Positions 17,084-26,704 are shown, counted from the first letter of the stretch. The stretch is DNA of 64,000 nt from Paraburkholderia sacchari (GCF_000785435.2 NZ_JTDB02000001.1:772499-836498); one strand, 5' to 3'. Made by a program: numbers and translations. The notes: generated by a model not told the origin, from the sequence alone.

Positions 17084-18085
17084 TTATTTGAGGCGGCTAT
17101 TGCGCCAGTCGCGTGGCGTCATGCCAAAGCGTGCGCTGAACCAGTTCGTGAATGAGCCCTGCTGCGAATAGCCAAGCAGGACGGAAACCCGCCCGATCGG
17201 ATAGCGCGGGTTATTCATGTAGCGCACGGCCAGCTCGGAGCGCACTTCCTCGATGAGGCGCGTGAAGCTCGTATCGGCGAGCCCAAGCTGGCGCTGCATG
17301 GTGCGAACGCTCCGATGCAGATGCGCGGCCACTCGCTCAGCAGTGGCCTGTTCGAGCGGCAGCAGCAGATAGATCGCCTTGCGCGCTTCGAGCGCGACAG
17401 AGTCGACGCCCGCCACCTTGAGCGAATCGGCGAGGCTCTCTGCGTAGCGCACCAGCTCGGGGTCGGCGGCGGGGTTCGGGTAGTCGAGGTCGGCGGCGGT
17501 GCATACGAGGCCGTTGAAGTCGCTGCCGAATTGCAGCGGGCAGCCGAAGAAACGGCGGTGAAACGTGAGGTCGGCTGGCCCTTGATGAACGAAATGAACG
17601 GAACGGGGTTTCCAGCGACTGCCAAGCAGGGCGCTGGCGTGGCGCGCGAGCGCGCCCACAGTGAGTTCGATTGCCTGATTCGTCGGAATGCCCGCATCGA
17701 CGACCAGTTCCTCGCGGATGGTCACCGTTTCACCCGCGTCCTCGACATATATCGCGAGCGCTTCGTTCAGCAGATGTCGGTATTCGGCCGCGGCGAGCAG
17801 CACATCGCGCAGCGTGCGCTTGTGCGCGAGCAGAACGTTGATGAGGCCGGTGCCGAACTTCTGCCGCGTTTCGGCCATTTGCAGCCCGATGGTCGGGCAC
17901 GATGCCTTTTCGGCCGTGCGTTCCAGCACCCGGCAGGCGGCGGCAACGGGAATGCGCCCGTCCGGATTCGCGAGCGCCGCAGCGTCGATGCCGGCCTCCT
18001 GAGCAAGTTCGACCGGGTTCAATCCAGCCCGCCGCGCCACGTCGAAATAGCCGCTCATTGCGCCCGTGGGCAGCATCGTTTCCAT
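17084..18085 (-). CDS. AraC family transcriptional regulator
   Basis: A 333-residue regulator with an N-terminal arabinose-binding-like effector domain and a C-terminal AraC double helix-turn-helix. The second helix region ISRVSVLLGYSQQGSF-like sequence appears here as IGRVSVLLGYSQQGSFTNWF, followed by FGMTPRDWR. The ATG at 18085 (METMLPTGAM) has a GGGGGA site upstream; an ATG at 18106 is also in frame. It precedes phaJ-phaC on the same strand with a gap of 155 bases and may control them. The effector cannot be inferred. Confidence 0.86.
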   Translation of the reverse strand: METMLPTGAMSGYFDVARRAGLNPVELAQEAGIDAAALANPDGRIPVAAACRVLERTAEKASCPTIGLQMAETRQKFGTGLINVLLAHKRTLRDVLLAAAEYRHLLNEALAIYVEDAGETVTIREELVVDAGIPTNQAIELTVGALARHASALLGSRWKPRSVHFVHQGPADLTFHRRFFGCPLQFGSDFNGLVCTAADLDYPNPAADPELVRYAESLADSLKVAGVDSVALEARKAIYLLLPLEQATAERVAAHLHRSVRTMQRQLGLADTSFTRLIEEVRSELAVRYMNNPRYPIGRVSVLLGYSQQGSFTNWFSARFGMTPRDWRNSRLK

Positions 18086-18264
18086 GGTTGTGTGTCCCCC
18101 ACGCATCTGGCTTGCCGCGCGTCGTCATTCGGCAGCGGTCGCGTTTTAGCACGGATTGTCCGGATTGGCGTGAACACCTGGCGGCACGAACGAAGCGCTA
18201 AAACGATGGCGTCTAATCGCAAAAGTGTATCGCGAGACCGGCGTATGTTGCCATCCTCAACGAC

Positions 18265-19254
18265 CTACTCCTTGCCCGCCCCATGTGCCGCGCCTGCCAA
18301 CGCGAGCGCCAGCCTCGTTCCGACTTCGGCATTGTGTTTTACGAGCGCGATGTTTGTCGCCAGGCTGCGGCCGCCTGTTAGCGCCTTGATGCGTGCGAGG
18401 AGGAAGGGCGTCACGGCCTTGCCGGTAATGCCTTGTGCCTGCGCTTCGGCCAGCGCCTGCCGGGTCAGGGCCTCGATCTCTTCGCCCGGCATCGCTGCGG
18501 CTTCAGGCACCGGCGTGCTCAACACCACGCCGCCCGCGAGGCCCAGGTCCCACTTGGTGCGGATGAAACGCGCCTGGTCCGCTGCGTCGTCCAGCCTGAA
18601 ATCCGCGCGATAGCCGCTGTCCCGCGTATAAAACGCAGCGAAATTGTCCTGCCCGCAACTGAGCACCGGCACGCCATGCGTTTCCAGATACTCCAACGTG
18701 AGCCCGATATCCAGAATGGATTTCACGCCGGCACAGACCACGGCCACCGATGTCCTCGCCAACTCCTGAAGATCGGCGGAGATATCGAAGGTCTCCGGCG
18801 CGCCGCGATGCACGCCGCCAAGGCCGCCGGTGACGAAGACCTCGATGCCGGCCAGGGCGGCGCATATCATCGTGCCAGCCACCGTCGTGGCGCCGAGTCC
18901 GCCGCTGGCGAGCACTGCTGGCAGATCGCGACGGCTGACTTTGAGTACCTGCGCCGCGCTGCCGAGGAGTTCCAGGTCGTCGTCGGAAAGACCGATGCGG
19001 ATTCGGCCGCTCATGCATGCAATCGTCGCGGGTTCGGCGCCCAGGTCACGCACCAGCGCTTCCACTTCGCGCGCGGTGCGGACGTTCTCGGGGTAGGGCA
19101 TGCCGTGGGCGATGATGGTCGACTCCAGTGCGACTAGCGGGCGACCGGCGGCCTTTGCGGCGGCGACTGCGGGACTGAGCGTCAACCAGGAATGTGCGAG
19201 GTCTGCGGCCATGCTCTGGGGGCTTTGGGTATCTTGAACTTGAGTATGCAGCAT
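18265..19254 (-). CDS. psuG: Pseudouridine-5'-phosphate glycosidase
   Basis: About 329 residues. PsuG splits pseudouridine 5'-phosphate into uracil and ribose 5-phosphate, in reversible form, for nucleoside salvage. Diagnostic segments are ALESTIIAHGMPYPEN, TVAGTMICAALAGI, FVTGGLGGVHRG, SCGQDNFAAFYT and the lysine in CAGVKSILDIG. Length fits the family. The start is uncertain: ATG 19254 (MLHTQVQD) or ATG 19212 (MAADLAHS). No PsuK kinase gene adjoins it, which is unusual because psuG and psuK are commonly neighbours. Confidence 0.93.
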   Translation of the reverse strand: MLHTQVQDTQSPQSMAADLAHSWLTLSPAVAAAKAAGRPLVALESTIIAHGMPYPENVRTAREVEALVRDLGAEPATIACMSGRIRIGLSDDDLELLGSAAQVLKVSRRDLPAVLASGGLGATTVAGTMICAALAGIEVFVTGGLGGVHRGAPETFDISADLQELARTSVAVVCAGVKSILDIGLTLEYLETHGVPVLSCGQDNFAAFYTRDSGYRADFRLDDAADQARFIRTKWDLGLAGGVVLSTPVPEAAAMPGEEIEALTRQALAEAQAQGITGKAVTPFLLARIKALTGGRSLATNIALVKHNAEVGTRLALALAGAAHGAGKE

Positions 19255-19434
19255 AGGCCTGCGTCGCGATAACCTGCTTGAGGCCATCCACGGAACCGGG
19301 GCCGTTTTGTAGCTCAGACCGATATCGTGCAAGGTATCAAGATTGGCACAGCCGGATCAACTGCGGATTCGTCAGACATGGCCGCACGAGCGGCGACAAG
19401 GCTCGTGCCATCGCACTACGCGCCAGCGTAACTC

Positions 19435-19776
19435 TCAGGCGACGCCCAGCCGCTCCGCTTTTTGGGTGGCCAATCTCGTACCGGCAAATGGGTCATTGCG
19501 CCAGTCCACGCCGTCGCGTTTGGCCGACTCTTGCGTTGGCTTCCCGTTAATCGAGAAATGTTCCAGGGATTGCCCGGCGCTCGTCGCTTGAACAACCCAC
19601 TGAGGCGGGGCGCCCTCGCCGTCCCAGGTATGCCCAAAGGCGTCCCTGTAACGCACCGAACGCATCCGCTCCTGGTCAGCCGCTATTGAACTGGCGATGT
19701 CCTGAGGCTCAATACCGAATTCGGCCATCCGTCGCCGCAGATAGGCCACTATGCTTTCGCGCTTTCTCTCATCCAT
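19435..19776 (-). CDS. H-NS family nucleoid-associated protein
   Basis: A 113-residue protein. YRDAFGHTWDGEGAPPQWV matches the H-NS C-terminal DNA-binding core pattern YRD..G.TW.G.G..P.W. The short N-terminal helix (IVAYLRRRMAEFGI) may dimerise. A C-terminal extension of about 40 residues follows the core, longer than in classical H-NS. Such proteins silence AT-rich foreign DNA. It is a single gene with no clear operon partner. Confidence 0.8.
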   Translation of the reverse strand: MDERKRESIVAYLRRRMAEFGIEPQDIASSIAADQERMRSVRYRDAFGHTWDGEGAPPQWVVQATSAGQSLEHFSINGKPTQESAKRDGVDWRNDPFAGTRLATQKAERLGVA

Positions 19777-20111
19777 CCAAATCTTCTCCGCTCAGCCCGG
19801 TTGGCGAGCAGGTTATTGCAGGTCGCATGCCGCCAGGATAGCACACAGTCCCGCCCGTGGGACCTGGGGCAATCGCGCGTGTTTGTCGTCCGCGTCGGCA
19901 TAACGCGCCTGCCTGAAGCGCGTGATCCGTTGCATTCCGTTCCTGACCGCTCCTTGAAAGTACCTGGATCCTCGCCGCGACGCCGCCCCCAATTCGTGTG
20001 CGGGATCGGGAATAAAGCGGCGGCATGGGCGGTATTGCACTTGAAACCCGCCCTGGAAGCGCTCCGGATCGAACCGGCGGGCGGCTTCCTGAACCCAGCC
20101 GAGAGGACATC
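19777..20111. other. Gene-free spacer upstream of the phosphoesterase
   Basis: This spacer separates the divergent H-NS-like and phosphoesterase genes. I find no convincing reading frame, tRNA or terminator. It should hold the promoters of both genes, but no clear -35/-10 pair stands out. Confidence 0.5.
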
Positions 20112-21056
20112 ATGTCGTCAGATCTTCCTTCCCAACCGTCGCGCCGCCATGCCCTGAAATGTCTCGCCTTCGGGGGCGCGGGCACCGTGTTTGTCCTCGC
20201 CGGAGGCGTCCTCACGCCCGTGCAGCTAGCCCTTGCTGCCAGCACCGAGGACAAGTCGGCGGCTTCCGGCGTTCCGCTGTTCCTGCAGATCAGCGACTCG
20301 CATATTGGCTTTAACAAGGAAGCCAATCCCGATGTTGCGGGCACCCTCAAACAGACGATTGATTACGTCAACGCCATGCCGGTCAAACCTGCCTTGGCGA
20401 TTCACACGGGCGATATCACCCATCTTTCCAAACCGGCGGAGTTCGATCTCGCGTCCCAGTTGCTCTCCGGGCTGAACGTCACGGAGTTGCACACGGTGCC
20501 GGGCGAGCACGACGTAACAGACGGACCGCAAGGCGAATACTTCAAGCGCTTCGGGCAGGCGTCAGGCAACCGGGGCTATTACAGCTTCGACAGCCATGGC
20601 GTGCATTTTGTCGGGCTCGTCAACGTGATGCATTTCAAGCAAAACGGGCTGGGAAGTCTGGGCGAGGACCAGCTTGCCTGGCTGGAAAACGATCTGAAGG
20701 GCCGCACGTCCAGCACGCCGATCGTGGTGTTCGTGCACATGCCGATGTGGACGATCTACGAACCCTGGGGCTGGGGCACCGGCGATGCGGGCCAGGCGAT
20801 GGAGTATCTGAAGCGCTTCGGTTCGGTCACCGTCATCAACGGTCATATTCATCAGATCGTTTCGAAGGTGGAGGGCAATATCACGTTCCATACCGCGCGC
20901 TCGACCGCCTATCCGCAGCCGACGGCCGGCAACGGTCCCGGACCCGGGCCGCTTGTAGTGCCAGGCGATCAGTTGCGAAAGATGCTTGGCGTAACCAGCA
21001 TCAGCATCTCGCGCCACCCGCTCGCCGCGTCGCTTACCGACACGACACTCGCCTGA
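20112..21056 (+). CDS. Tat-exported calcineurin-like metallophosphoesterase
   Basis: A 314-residue protein with a Tat-type leader (SRRHALKCLAFGGAG, then a hydrophobic stretch). The two-metal phosphoesterase motifs occur in order: DSHIG, GDITH, GEHD (in place of GNHD), VHMPM and NGHIHQ. It probably hydrolyses a phosphate ester in the periplasm. The ATG at 20112 has GAGAGGAC before it. A cupredoxin gene starts 35 bases downstream on the same strand, suggesting a two-gene operon that exports metal-binding proteins. Confidence 0.88.
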   Translation: MSSDLPSQPSRRHALKCLAFGGAGTVFVLAGGVLTPVQLALAASTEDKSAASGVPLFLQISDSHIGFNKEANPDVAGTLKQTIDYVNAMPVKPALAIHTGDITHLSKPAEFDLASQLLSGLNVTELHTVPGEHDVTDGPQGEYFKRFGQASGNRGYYSFDSHGVHFVGLVNVMHFKQNGLGSLGEDQLAWLENDLKGRTSSTPIVVFVHMPMWTIYEPWGWGTGDAGQAMEYLKRFGSVTVINGHIHQIVSKVEGNITFHTARSTAYPQPTAGNGPGPGPLVVPGDQLRKMLGVTSISISRHPLAASLTDTTLA

Positions 21057-21091
21057 GGACGCTATTCATTCATTGAACAAGGATCGAAGCC

Positions 21092-21439
21092 ATGCTATCC
21101 GCTTTCCTTCGTCGTACTTTCATTCCCTCGGTTTGGAGCGGGATGCTCATCGTGGCATTGGCCGCGGCGTCGCCTGCCGCGCGCGCCCAGGGTCCCGACG
21201 AGATCGTCATCAAAAATTTCATGTTTTCGCCGATGTCCCTGACGGTCAAGGCCGGCACGACCGTGACCTGGAAAAACATGGATGGCGAGCCGCACTCGAT
21301 CGTCAACGACGCAGGCGTGTTCCACTCCGCGGCGCTCGACCAGGACGATACCTTTCAGTTCAAGTTCGACAAGCCGGGGGTCTATAAGGTTTTTTGTGGC
21401 ATCCACCCGTACATGAAGGCAACTATCACGGTGCAGTAG
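21092..21439 (+). CDS. Periplasmic cupredoxin (amicyanin/plastocyanin-like)
   Basis: A 115-residue small blue-copper protein with a signal peptide ending ASPAARAQ. Type 1 copper ligands are visible: His in GEPHSIV, then Cys, His and Met in FCGIHPYM. It should carry electrons in the periplasm. It probably shares a message with the phosphoesterase upstream. Its redox partner is unknown; the PQQ dehydrogenase has its own cytochrome. Confidence 0.88.
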   Translation: MLSAFLRRTFIPSVWSGMLIVALAAASPAARAQGPDEIVIKNFMFSPMSLTVKAGTTVTWKNMDGEPHSIVNDAGVFHSAALDQDDTFQFKFDKPGVYKVFCGIHPYMKATITVQ

Positions 21440-21525
21440 GTGGATTGACGTCTGGTCGATGCGGGGTGTTTTCCGCCTTCATCGGCCAGGATTTACGGTT
21501 ATCAATTTAGGAAGTCGAAATGAGG

Positions 21526-22131
21526 CTAGCCAAACGAATCGAGTTGCGACGCTGGCAAGTCGATACGAAGATCCTCCATCAACACCGTTTCGATCGGCTT
21601 GCCTGACGCGTCCTCGTTCGCGACCTTGACCGGCAGCCCATGGACCACATCGAACCACAACTCATAGCGGAATATGCCGGCTATCAGGCGTCCGGGCTCG
21701 CACGTCACGATCACATGCGACGCCCGGCGCATGCCGATAGTCTCGACGCCAACGATCTGCGTGTCGCCATGCTGCTGAAGCTCACGCACGCGCAGGAGCA
21801 GCGTACCAATATCGGACTGGTCGATGCGATGACCCTGCGGGCTCTGGATCACGCGACTATCAGGGTTCAGCATGAGCCTCGGAAACGTGTCGAACCCGAA
21901 CGGCCAAAGCTTGACCTTTCCTGATTCAGGGCTGTAGGTCAGCGTCGCGCCGGCGTGCGGGCGGATGAAGTCCATCCGGACGAAGCCCGGCTTGCGCCAG
22001 GCATAGCGCACCTCGACCGCTTCCGTTCCCGCCGATATCGATTTCAGCGTGACCTTATAGTTTGCGAGCGCATTGAAGCGTTCCCGTGCGTCGGCAACGA
22101 GATCGCGGCCCGGTGGCGGTGCGTCGCTCAT
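21526..22131 (-). CDS. DUF1571-like protein (LolA fold), signal peptide in another frame
   Basis: About 201 residues beginning MSDAPPPGRDLVADARERF. The body (YKVTLKSISAGTEAVEVRYAW, FVRMDFIRPHAGATLTYSP) fits DUF1571 proteins, which are exported and resemble lipoprotein carriers. The frame itself has no signal peptide and no ribosome binding site. A strong site and a signal-peptide-like sequence lie just upstream in a different frame, ending at a TGA that overlaps this ATG (see 22128-22196). Either the gene is frameshifted or its translation is coupled to the leader. Confidence 0.7.
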   Translation of the reverse strand: MSDAPPPGRDLVADARERFNALANYKVTLKSISAGTEAVEVRYAWRKPGFVRMDFIRPHAGATLTYSPESGKVKLWPFGFDTFPRLMLNPDSRVIQSPQGHRIDQSDIGTLLLRVRELQQHGDTQIVGVETIGMRRASHVIVTCEPGRLIAGIFRYELWFDVVHGLPVKVANEDASGKPIETVLMEDLRIDLPASQLDSFG

Positions 22132-22196
22132 CGCGCAGCGACGCCCGCCGCAAGCGCGAGCCCCCTCCGGCGCGCGCCGATTACCTGTATGCGCAT
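22128..22196 (-). CDS. 22-residue signal-peptide-like leader overlapping the DUF1571 start
   Basis: TAGGAGG-CACG-ATG starts MRIQVIGARRRGLALAAGVA, then AR and TGA. The R-rich n-region and hydrophobic core look like a signal peptide. The stop overlaps the ATG of the DUF1571 frame (ATGA at 22128-22131). It could be the displaced N-terminus of that protein, with a one-base shift near the junction, or a true leader peptide for coupled translation. Confidence 0.45.
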   Translation of the reverse strand: MRIQVIGARRRGLALAAGVAAR

Positions 22197-22351
22197 CGTG
22201 CCTCCTATACTCGAACATATGCGGACGTGGATTAAAGGGTAGTCCTTGAACACGGTTTTGCGCCACGCAATGTTCGCGCAGACCTATGCGCACGTGCCGG
22301 GCCTGCCTGTGAATGCGCGTGAGCGTATCGCAGGCAAGGGGGAGGAGAACG

Positions 22352-22843
22352 ATGGCGGAATTCCGTTTGACCACTTTGTGGTGCATCGAGGCGCCGCTGC
22401 AGCAGGTGTGGGACGCGGTCCACGATTCGATCAACTGGCCGAAGTGGTGGAAGAACGTCGAAGCGGTGCGCGAGTTGCAGGCCGGTGAAACCGATGGCCT
22501 GGGCGCCGTGCATCGCTATACGTGGAAGGGGGTGCTTCCCTATCGCGTGATCATCGACGTGCGCGTAACGCGCGTCGCGCCGCTCGTTGCGCTGGAGGGG
22601 GAGGCCAGCGGCGAGCTGGAAGGCGTGGGCCGCTGGCATTTCGCCGCCGACGGCAGCCGCACGGTGGTGCGCTATGACTGGCATGTCAGGACGACCCGCG
22701 CCTGGATGAACACGCTCGCGCTCGCGCCTCCTGTGCGGCTGGCATTTCGCTGGAATCACGATTCGATCATGCGCGAAGGCGGCCTCGCGCTCGCGCGCCT
22801 GCTCGAGGCACGGCCGGTCGAGTGCAGCGGCAAGCCGCGATAA
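22352..22843 (+). CDS. SRPBCC (START-like) family protein
   Basis: A 163-residue protein of the polyketide cyclase/START fold: MAEFRLTTLWCIEAPLQQVW, then WPKWWKNVEAVREL and SGELEGVGRWHF. These proteins bind hydrophobic ligands; the ligand here is unknown. GGGGGAGGAGAACG precedes the ATG. It is divergent from the DUF1571 gene and convergent with mhpR. Confidence 0.82.
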   Translation: MAEFRLTTLWCIEAPLQQVWDAVHDSINWPKWWKNVEAVRELQAGETDGLGAVHRYTWKGVLPYRVIIDVRVTRVAPLVALEGEASGELEGVGRWHFAADGSRTVVRYDWHVRTTRAWMNTLALAPPVRLAFRWNHDSIMREGGLALARLLEARPVECSGKPR

Positions 22844-22876
22844 ATGCAAACATCGGCGGGGTTTTAGGTTCGGATG

Positions 22877-23677
22877 CTAGAAGACGGCGTTTCCTTGCGC
22901 TTCGAGCGCCGCCACCATTTCCTGCGCGGCGCGCTGCAATTCGGGCACGAAGCGCCGCACCGCCTCGGCCGGGCTGATGGCCTGCTCCAGGTAGATCACA
23001 TTGAGGCTCGCGAGCACCCGCCCGTGCGCCTCAATTGCCGTGGCGAGCGCGCCGATCTTGCGCTGGTCCGCCCAGTCACCGTGATTCGAGCCGAAGCCGT
23101 CCGCGCGTGTCTGGCGCACGAGATTGCGGACGAAGGCCCGGTCCGCCGCGAGTTTTTGCTGCTGCTCGCCGCCCGCGCCCGCGCGCAATAATTCAAGAAT
23201 GTCCTCGCGCTCCGCCTCGGGGCACGTCGCGAAGTACACGCGCCCCGCGGCCGTGAGCAGGATGGGCAGGCGGCGGCCCACCATCGCGCGGTGAAACGAA
23301 AGCGGGCTGAAGCGGTGCGTGGTTTCGCGAATCACCATGGCATCGCCGTCGGGGGTGGTGAGGTCCGAAGGCCACACCGTGCGCTGGAGCATCTGCGCCA
23401 TGATCGGCGGCGCGATGGTCGCGATCAGTTCGTCGTCGGTGAAGCCTTCGCTCAGGCCGCGCACGTTCATCGTCAGACGAAAGCTGTCGTCCGAAGCGCT
23501 GCGGCGCACGAACTTCTCTTCCACCAGGGTTTCCAGCAAGCGCCGTACCGTCGTGCGGTGCAGGCCCGTGGCCTCGCTCAGCTGCTGGCTCGTCGCGCGC
23601 CCGTTCTCCATGGCGTTGAGCGCCTGGAGCACCTGGAGACCGCGCGCGAGCCCGCGCACGTTTGCATACTTCGTCAT
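22877..23677 (-). CDS. mhpR: IclR-family activator of the mhp operon
   Basis: A 266-residue IclR regulator: N-terminal winged helix (TSQQLSEATGLHRTTVRRLL) and C-terminal effector domain. It lies divergently next to mhpA, as in E. coli, where MhpR with 3-(3-hydroxyphenyl)propionate activates the operon. The perfect palindrome ATGTGCAT-TCT-ATGCACAT stands 25 bases upstream of its start and is the likely binding site. Confidence 0.92.
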   Translation of the reverse strand: MTKYANVRGLARGLQVLQALNAMENGRATSQQLSEATGLHRTTVRRLLETLVEEKFVRRSASDDSFRLTMNVRGLSEGFTDDELIATIAPPIMAQMLQRTVWPSDLTTPDGDAMVIRETTHRFSPLSFHRAMVGRRLPILLTAAGRVYFATCPEAEREDILELLRAGAGGEQQQKLAADRAFVRNLVRQTRADGFGSNHGDWADQRKIGALATAIEAHGRVLASLNVIYLEQAISPAEAVRRFVPELQRAAQEMVAALEAQGNAVF

Positions 23678-23701
23678 TGGAAAACGCCTTAAAAATCAAC
23701 T

Positions 23702-23720
23702 ATGTGCATTCTATGCACAT
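23702..23720. promoter_or_regulatory. Candidate MhpR operator
   Basis: ATGTGCAT-TCT-ATGCACAT is a perfect 8-bp inverted repeat in the divergent mhpR-mhpA spacer. The spacing and TGCA-rich arms suit an IclR dimer. It is nearer mhpR (25 bases) than mhpA (150 bases), consistent with autoregulation plus activation of mhpA. Confidence 0.65.
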
Positions 23721-23869
23721 TTCTCTAAAAATGTTGAGCGCGCAACGGGTGGAACCTAGACTCGCTTCCATTCACCGGGCTTCGACAAACGTTCAACCGG
23801 GTGATCCGTTTTCAGGCACGACCTGTCAGCAGCCGCAGCGACCGCACACGTCGCGCGAGAAGGAGACAC

Positions 23870-25729
23870 ATGAACACCCCCCTCGCCCAGGCGGCGGATC
23901 CGATCCGCCCCCGCCAGATTGCCACCGACGTCGCCATCATCGGCGCAGGCCCGGTCGGCCTCACCATCGCCAATATTCTCGGCCTGCAAGGCGTGCGTGT
24001 CACGCTGGTCGAGAAGCTCGACCAGATCATCGACTACCCGCGCGCCATTGGTCTGGATGACGAAGCATTGCGCGTGTTCCAGTCGATCGGCCTCGCCGAC
24101 GCGCTGCTGCCGCACACCACGCCCGACCACTGGATGCGCTTCGTCACGAAGGACGGTCACTGCTTCGCCTCGATCGAGCCGCGCACCGACGAGTTCGGCT
24201 GGTCGCGTCGAAACGCCTTCATCCAGCCGCTCGCGGACCGTGTGCTTTACGACGGCCTCGACCGGTTCGAGAACGTGGAAGTGCTGTTCGGCCACTCCGT
24301 CGATGCGTTCGAACAGGACGCGCAGGGCGTGACGATCGATGTGAGCGACGCGAACGGCGAGCGTCGTACGATTCGCGCGGCGTACATGGTGGGCGCCGAC
24401 GGCGGCAACAGCTTCGTGCGCCGCGCGCTGAACGTGCCCTTCGAAGGCCGCACGAAGCCGAATCAGTGGATCGTGGTGGATGTGCGCAACGACCCGATAG
24501 GCTCGCCGCACGTCTACATGCATTGCGATCATCGGCGTCCCTATGTATCGGCTGCGCTGCCGCACGGCATTCGCCGCTTCGAATTCATGGTGATGCCGGG
24601 CGAGACCGAAGAGGCGCTTTCGAAGCCCGAAAACATGGCTGCGCTGATCCGCAAGGTGGTCGCCGACCCTGACAAGGTCGACTACATCCGCAAGCGCGTG
24701 TACACGCACAACGCGCGCCTGGCCGAAACGTTCCGCGTGGACCGCGTGCTGCTCGCCGGCGACGCGGCGCACATCATGCCCGTGTGGCAGGGGCAGGGCT
24801 ACAACAGCGGCATTCGCGACGCGAACAACCTGGGCTGGAAGCTCGCGATGGTCGCGAAGGGCCAGGCCGACGGCCGCCTGCTCGACAGTTACACCGTGGA
24901 GCGCCGCGCGCATGCGCGCTCGATGATCCACCTCTCCGAAGTCGCGGGCGACATCTTCGCGCCGACCACGCGCTTTGGCGCGCGCTTTCGCGACGCCTTC
25001 GTGCGCTCGATGAACGTGTTCCCATCGGTGAAGCGCTACTTCGTGGAAATGCGCTTCAAGCCGATGCCGCGTTATGAAGCGGGCGTCGTGCTGCTGCCGC
25101 CGCCGCAAAAAACCGGCGGCTGGTTCGCGCGCATGCTGGAGCGCTCGGGCAATTCGGCGCCGGGCCGCCTGCTCGGCTTGATGAGCCAGAAGCGCGACTC
25201 GCTGATCGGCCGTCTCGCGTATGGCCGCGACCGCCTCGCCGCTTCGCCGGTGGGCCGCATGTTCATCCAGCCGCGCGTGCGTCTCGCCGATGGCCGCGTG
25301 GTGCGCCTCGACGATGCGATCGGCAACGGCTTTGCGGTGCTCGCCTGGGGCGCGGACCCGACCTTCGGCCTCACGCCGCAAGCACGCGCGCTGTGCGAGC
25401 GGCTGGGCGCCCGTTTCGTCTTCGCGAAGCCCGACGTGCAACTCGAATACGCCGACGACGTGCCCGAGGGCGTGCTCGCGCTCGGCGACGTGCAGGGGCG
25501 TTTGAAAGCGTGGTTCAGCTGTCTGCCGGAGTCGGTCGTGCTGCTGCGTCCGGACCGCTTTGTCGCGGGCGTTTGCACGCCGCAGCAGGTCTCCGGCGCG
25601 ATTGTCGAGCTTGCGGACAAGCTCGGCATGACCGACGCCGCTGGATCGGCGCTGCGCGAAGCTGGCGCAGCCGCGCCGCAAAACCGTCCCGCGCGCGGCG
25701 TTGCCGTCGCGCGCGCCGCAGGAGCATGA
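23870..25729 (+). CDS. mhpA: 3-(3-hydroxyphenyl)propionate hydroxylase
   Basis: A 619-residue FAD monooxygenase that converts 3-(3-hydroxyphenyl)propionate and 3-hydroxycinnamate to the 2,3-dihydroxy catechols. The FAD-binding motif is [13 protein letters not shown]; the second FAD motif is [18 protein letters not shown]. It is somewhat longer than E. coli MhpA (554), mainly at the C-terminus. AAGGAGACAC precedes the ATG. It is the first gene of mhpABDFETC. Confidence 0.95.
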   Translation: MNTPLAQAADPIRPRQIATDVAIIGAGPVGLTIANILGLQGVRVTLVEKLDQIIDYPRAIGLDDEALRVFQSIGLADALLPHTTPDHWMRFVTKDGHCFASIEPRTDEFGWSRRNAFIQPLADRVLYDGLDRFENVEVLFGHSVDAFEQDAQGVTIDVSDANGERRTIRAAYMVGADGGNSFVRRALNVPFEGRTKPNQWIVVDVRNDPIGSPHVYMHCDHRRPYVSAALPHGIRRFEFMVMPGETEEALSKPENMAALIRKVVADPDKVDYIRKRVYTHNARLAETFRVDRVLLAGDAAHIMPVWQGQGYNSGIRDANNLGWKLAMVAKGQADGRLLDSYTVERRAHARSMIHLSEVAGDIFAPTTRFGARFRDAFVRSMNVFPSVKRYFVEMRFKPMPRYEAGVVLLPPPQKTGGWFARMLERSGNSAPGRLLGLMSQKRDSLIGRLAYGRDRLAASPVGRMFIQPRVRLADGRVVRLDDAIGNGFAVLAWGADPTFGLTPQARALCERLGARFVFAKPDVQLEYADDVPEGVLALGDVQGRLKAWFSCLPESVVLLRPDRFVAGVCTPQQVSGAIVELADKLGMTDAAGSALREAGAAAPQNRPARGVAVARAAGA

Positions 25730-25731
25730 GC

Positions 25732-26676
25732 ATGCCGATTCACCTCGAATGTCTGTCGCATACGCCGCTGCACGGCTATTTCGATCCCGCGCCCGAAGTC
25801 GTGGCCGAGGTCGAGCGCGTGTGCGGCGCCGCGCGCGAACGCGTGGAAGCGTTCAAACCCGATCTGATCGTTGCGTTCGCACCCGATCACTTCAACGGCT
25901 TCTTCTACGACGTGATGCCGCCGTTCTGCATCGGCGCGCGCGCCGAGGCCATCGGCGACTTCAACAGCATGGCGGGTACGCTGCCGGTACCCGAAGCGCT
26001 CGCACATACGCTCGCGGAAAACGTCCTCGATGCCGATATCGACGTGTCGCTTTCGTACCGCATGCAGGTCGATCATGGCTGCGCGCAGGCGCTCGAAGTC
26101 CTCACCGGCGGCCTTGACCGGTACCCTGTGATTCCGGTGTTCATCAACTCCGTGGCGCCGCCCATGGCGACGCTGCGCCGCGCGCGTTTGCTGGGTGATG
26201 CGATAGGCCGCTTCTTCTCGCGCAACGACAAGCGCGTGCTCGTGGTGGGCTCGGGCGGCATATCGCACGAGCCGCCGGTGCCGGAACTGTTTGGCGCGAC
26301 GCCTGATGTGGCCGAACGCCTGATCGCTGGACGCAACCCCTCACCCGATTCGCGCGCCGCACGCCAGGCGCGCACCGTTGCCGCCGCAAAGTCGTTCACG
26401 GCCGGCGACAGCCCGTTGCATCCGCTCAATCCCGCATGGGACCGCGCATTTCTCGAGCAGCTCGCCTCGGGTGAACTCACCGCCGTGGACGGCATGACCA
26501 ACGCGGCTATCACGCGCGATGGCGGCAAGTCGGCGCACGAGATTCGCACGTGGGTTGCGGCGTTCGGGGCGCTGGCCGCTTATGGCCCGTATCGCGCGAC
26601 GCTTGACTACTACCGCGAGATTCCCGAATGGATCGCGGGTTTCGCCACCATGCATGCCGCGCCAGACGCGGCTTGA
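25732..26676 (+). CDS. mhpB: 2,3-dihydroxyphenylpropionate 1,2-dioxygenase
   Basis: A 314-residue extradiol dioxygenase (LigB type, non-haem iron) that opens the catechol ring next to the hydroxyls. Conserved segments include LECLSHTPL, FAPDHFNGFFYDVMPPFCIG, VDHGCAQ and SGGISHEPPVPEL. Two ATGs are in frame: 25726 overlaps the mhpA stop, and 25732 has GGAG at the proper distance, so I chose 25732 (MPIHLE). Confidence 0.95.
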   Translation: MPIHLECLSHTPLHGYFDPAPEVVAEVERVCGAARERVEAFKPDLIVAFAPDHFNGFFYDVMPPFCIGARAEAIGDFNSMAGTLPVPEALAHTLAENVLDADIDVSLSYRMQVDHGCAQALEVLTGGLDRYPVIPVFINSVAPPMATLRRARLLGDAIGRFFSRNDKRVLVVGSGGISHEPPVPELFGATPDVAERLIAGRNPSPDSRAARQARTVAAAKSFTAGDSPLHPLNPAWDRAFLEQLASGELTAVDGMTNAAITRDGGKSAHEIRTWVAAFGALAAYGPYRATLDYYREIPEWIAGFATMHAAPDAA

Positions 26677-26704
26677 CAGAACATACGGACTCCGGAGCAA
26701 CATC

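Noticed and set aside
23756..25681. A 641-codon minus-strand frame opposite mhpA
   Set aside because: Antisense shadow of mhpA: no domain, histidine- and arginine-rich, no start signal.
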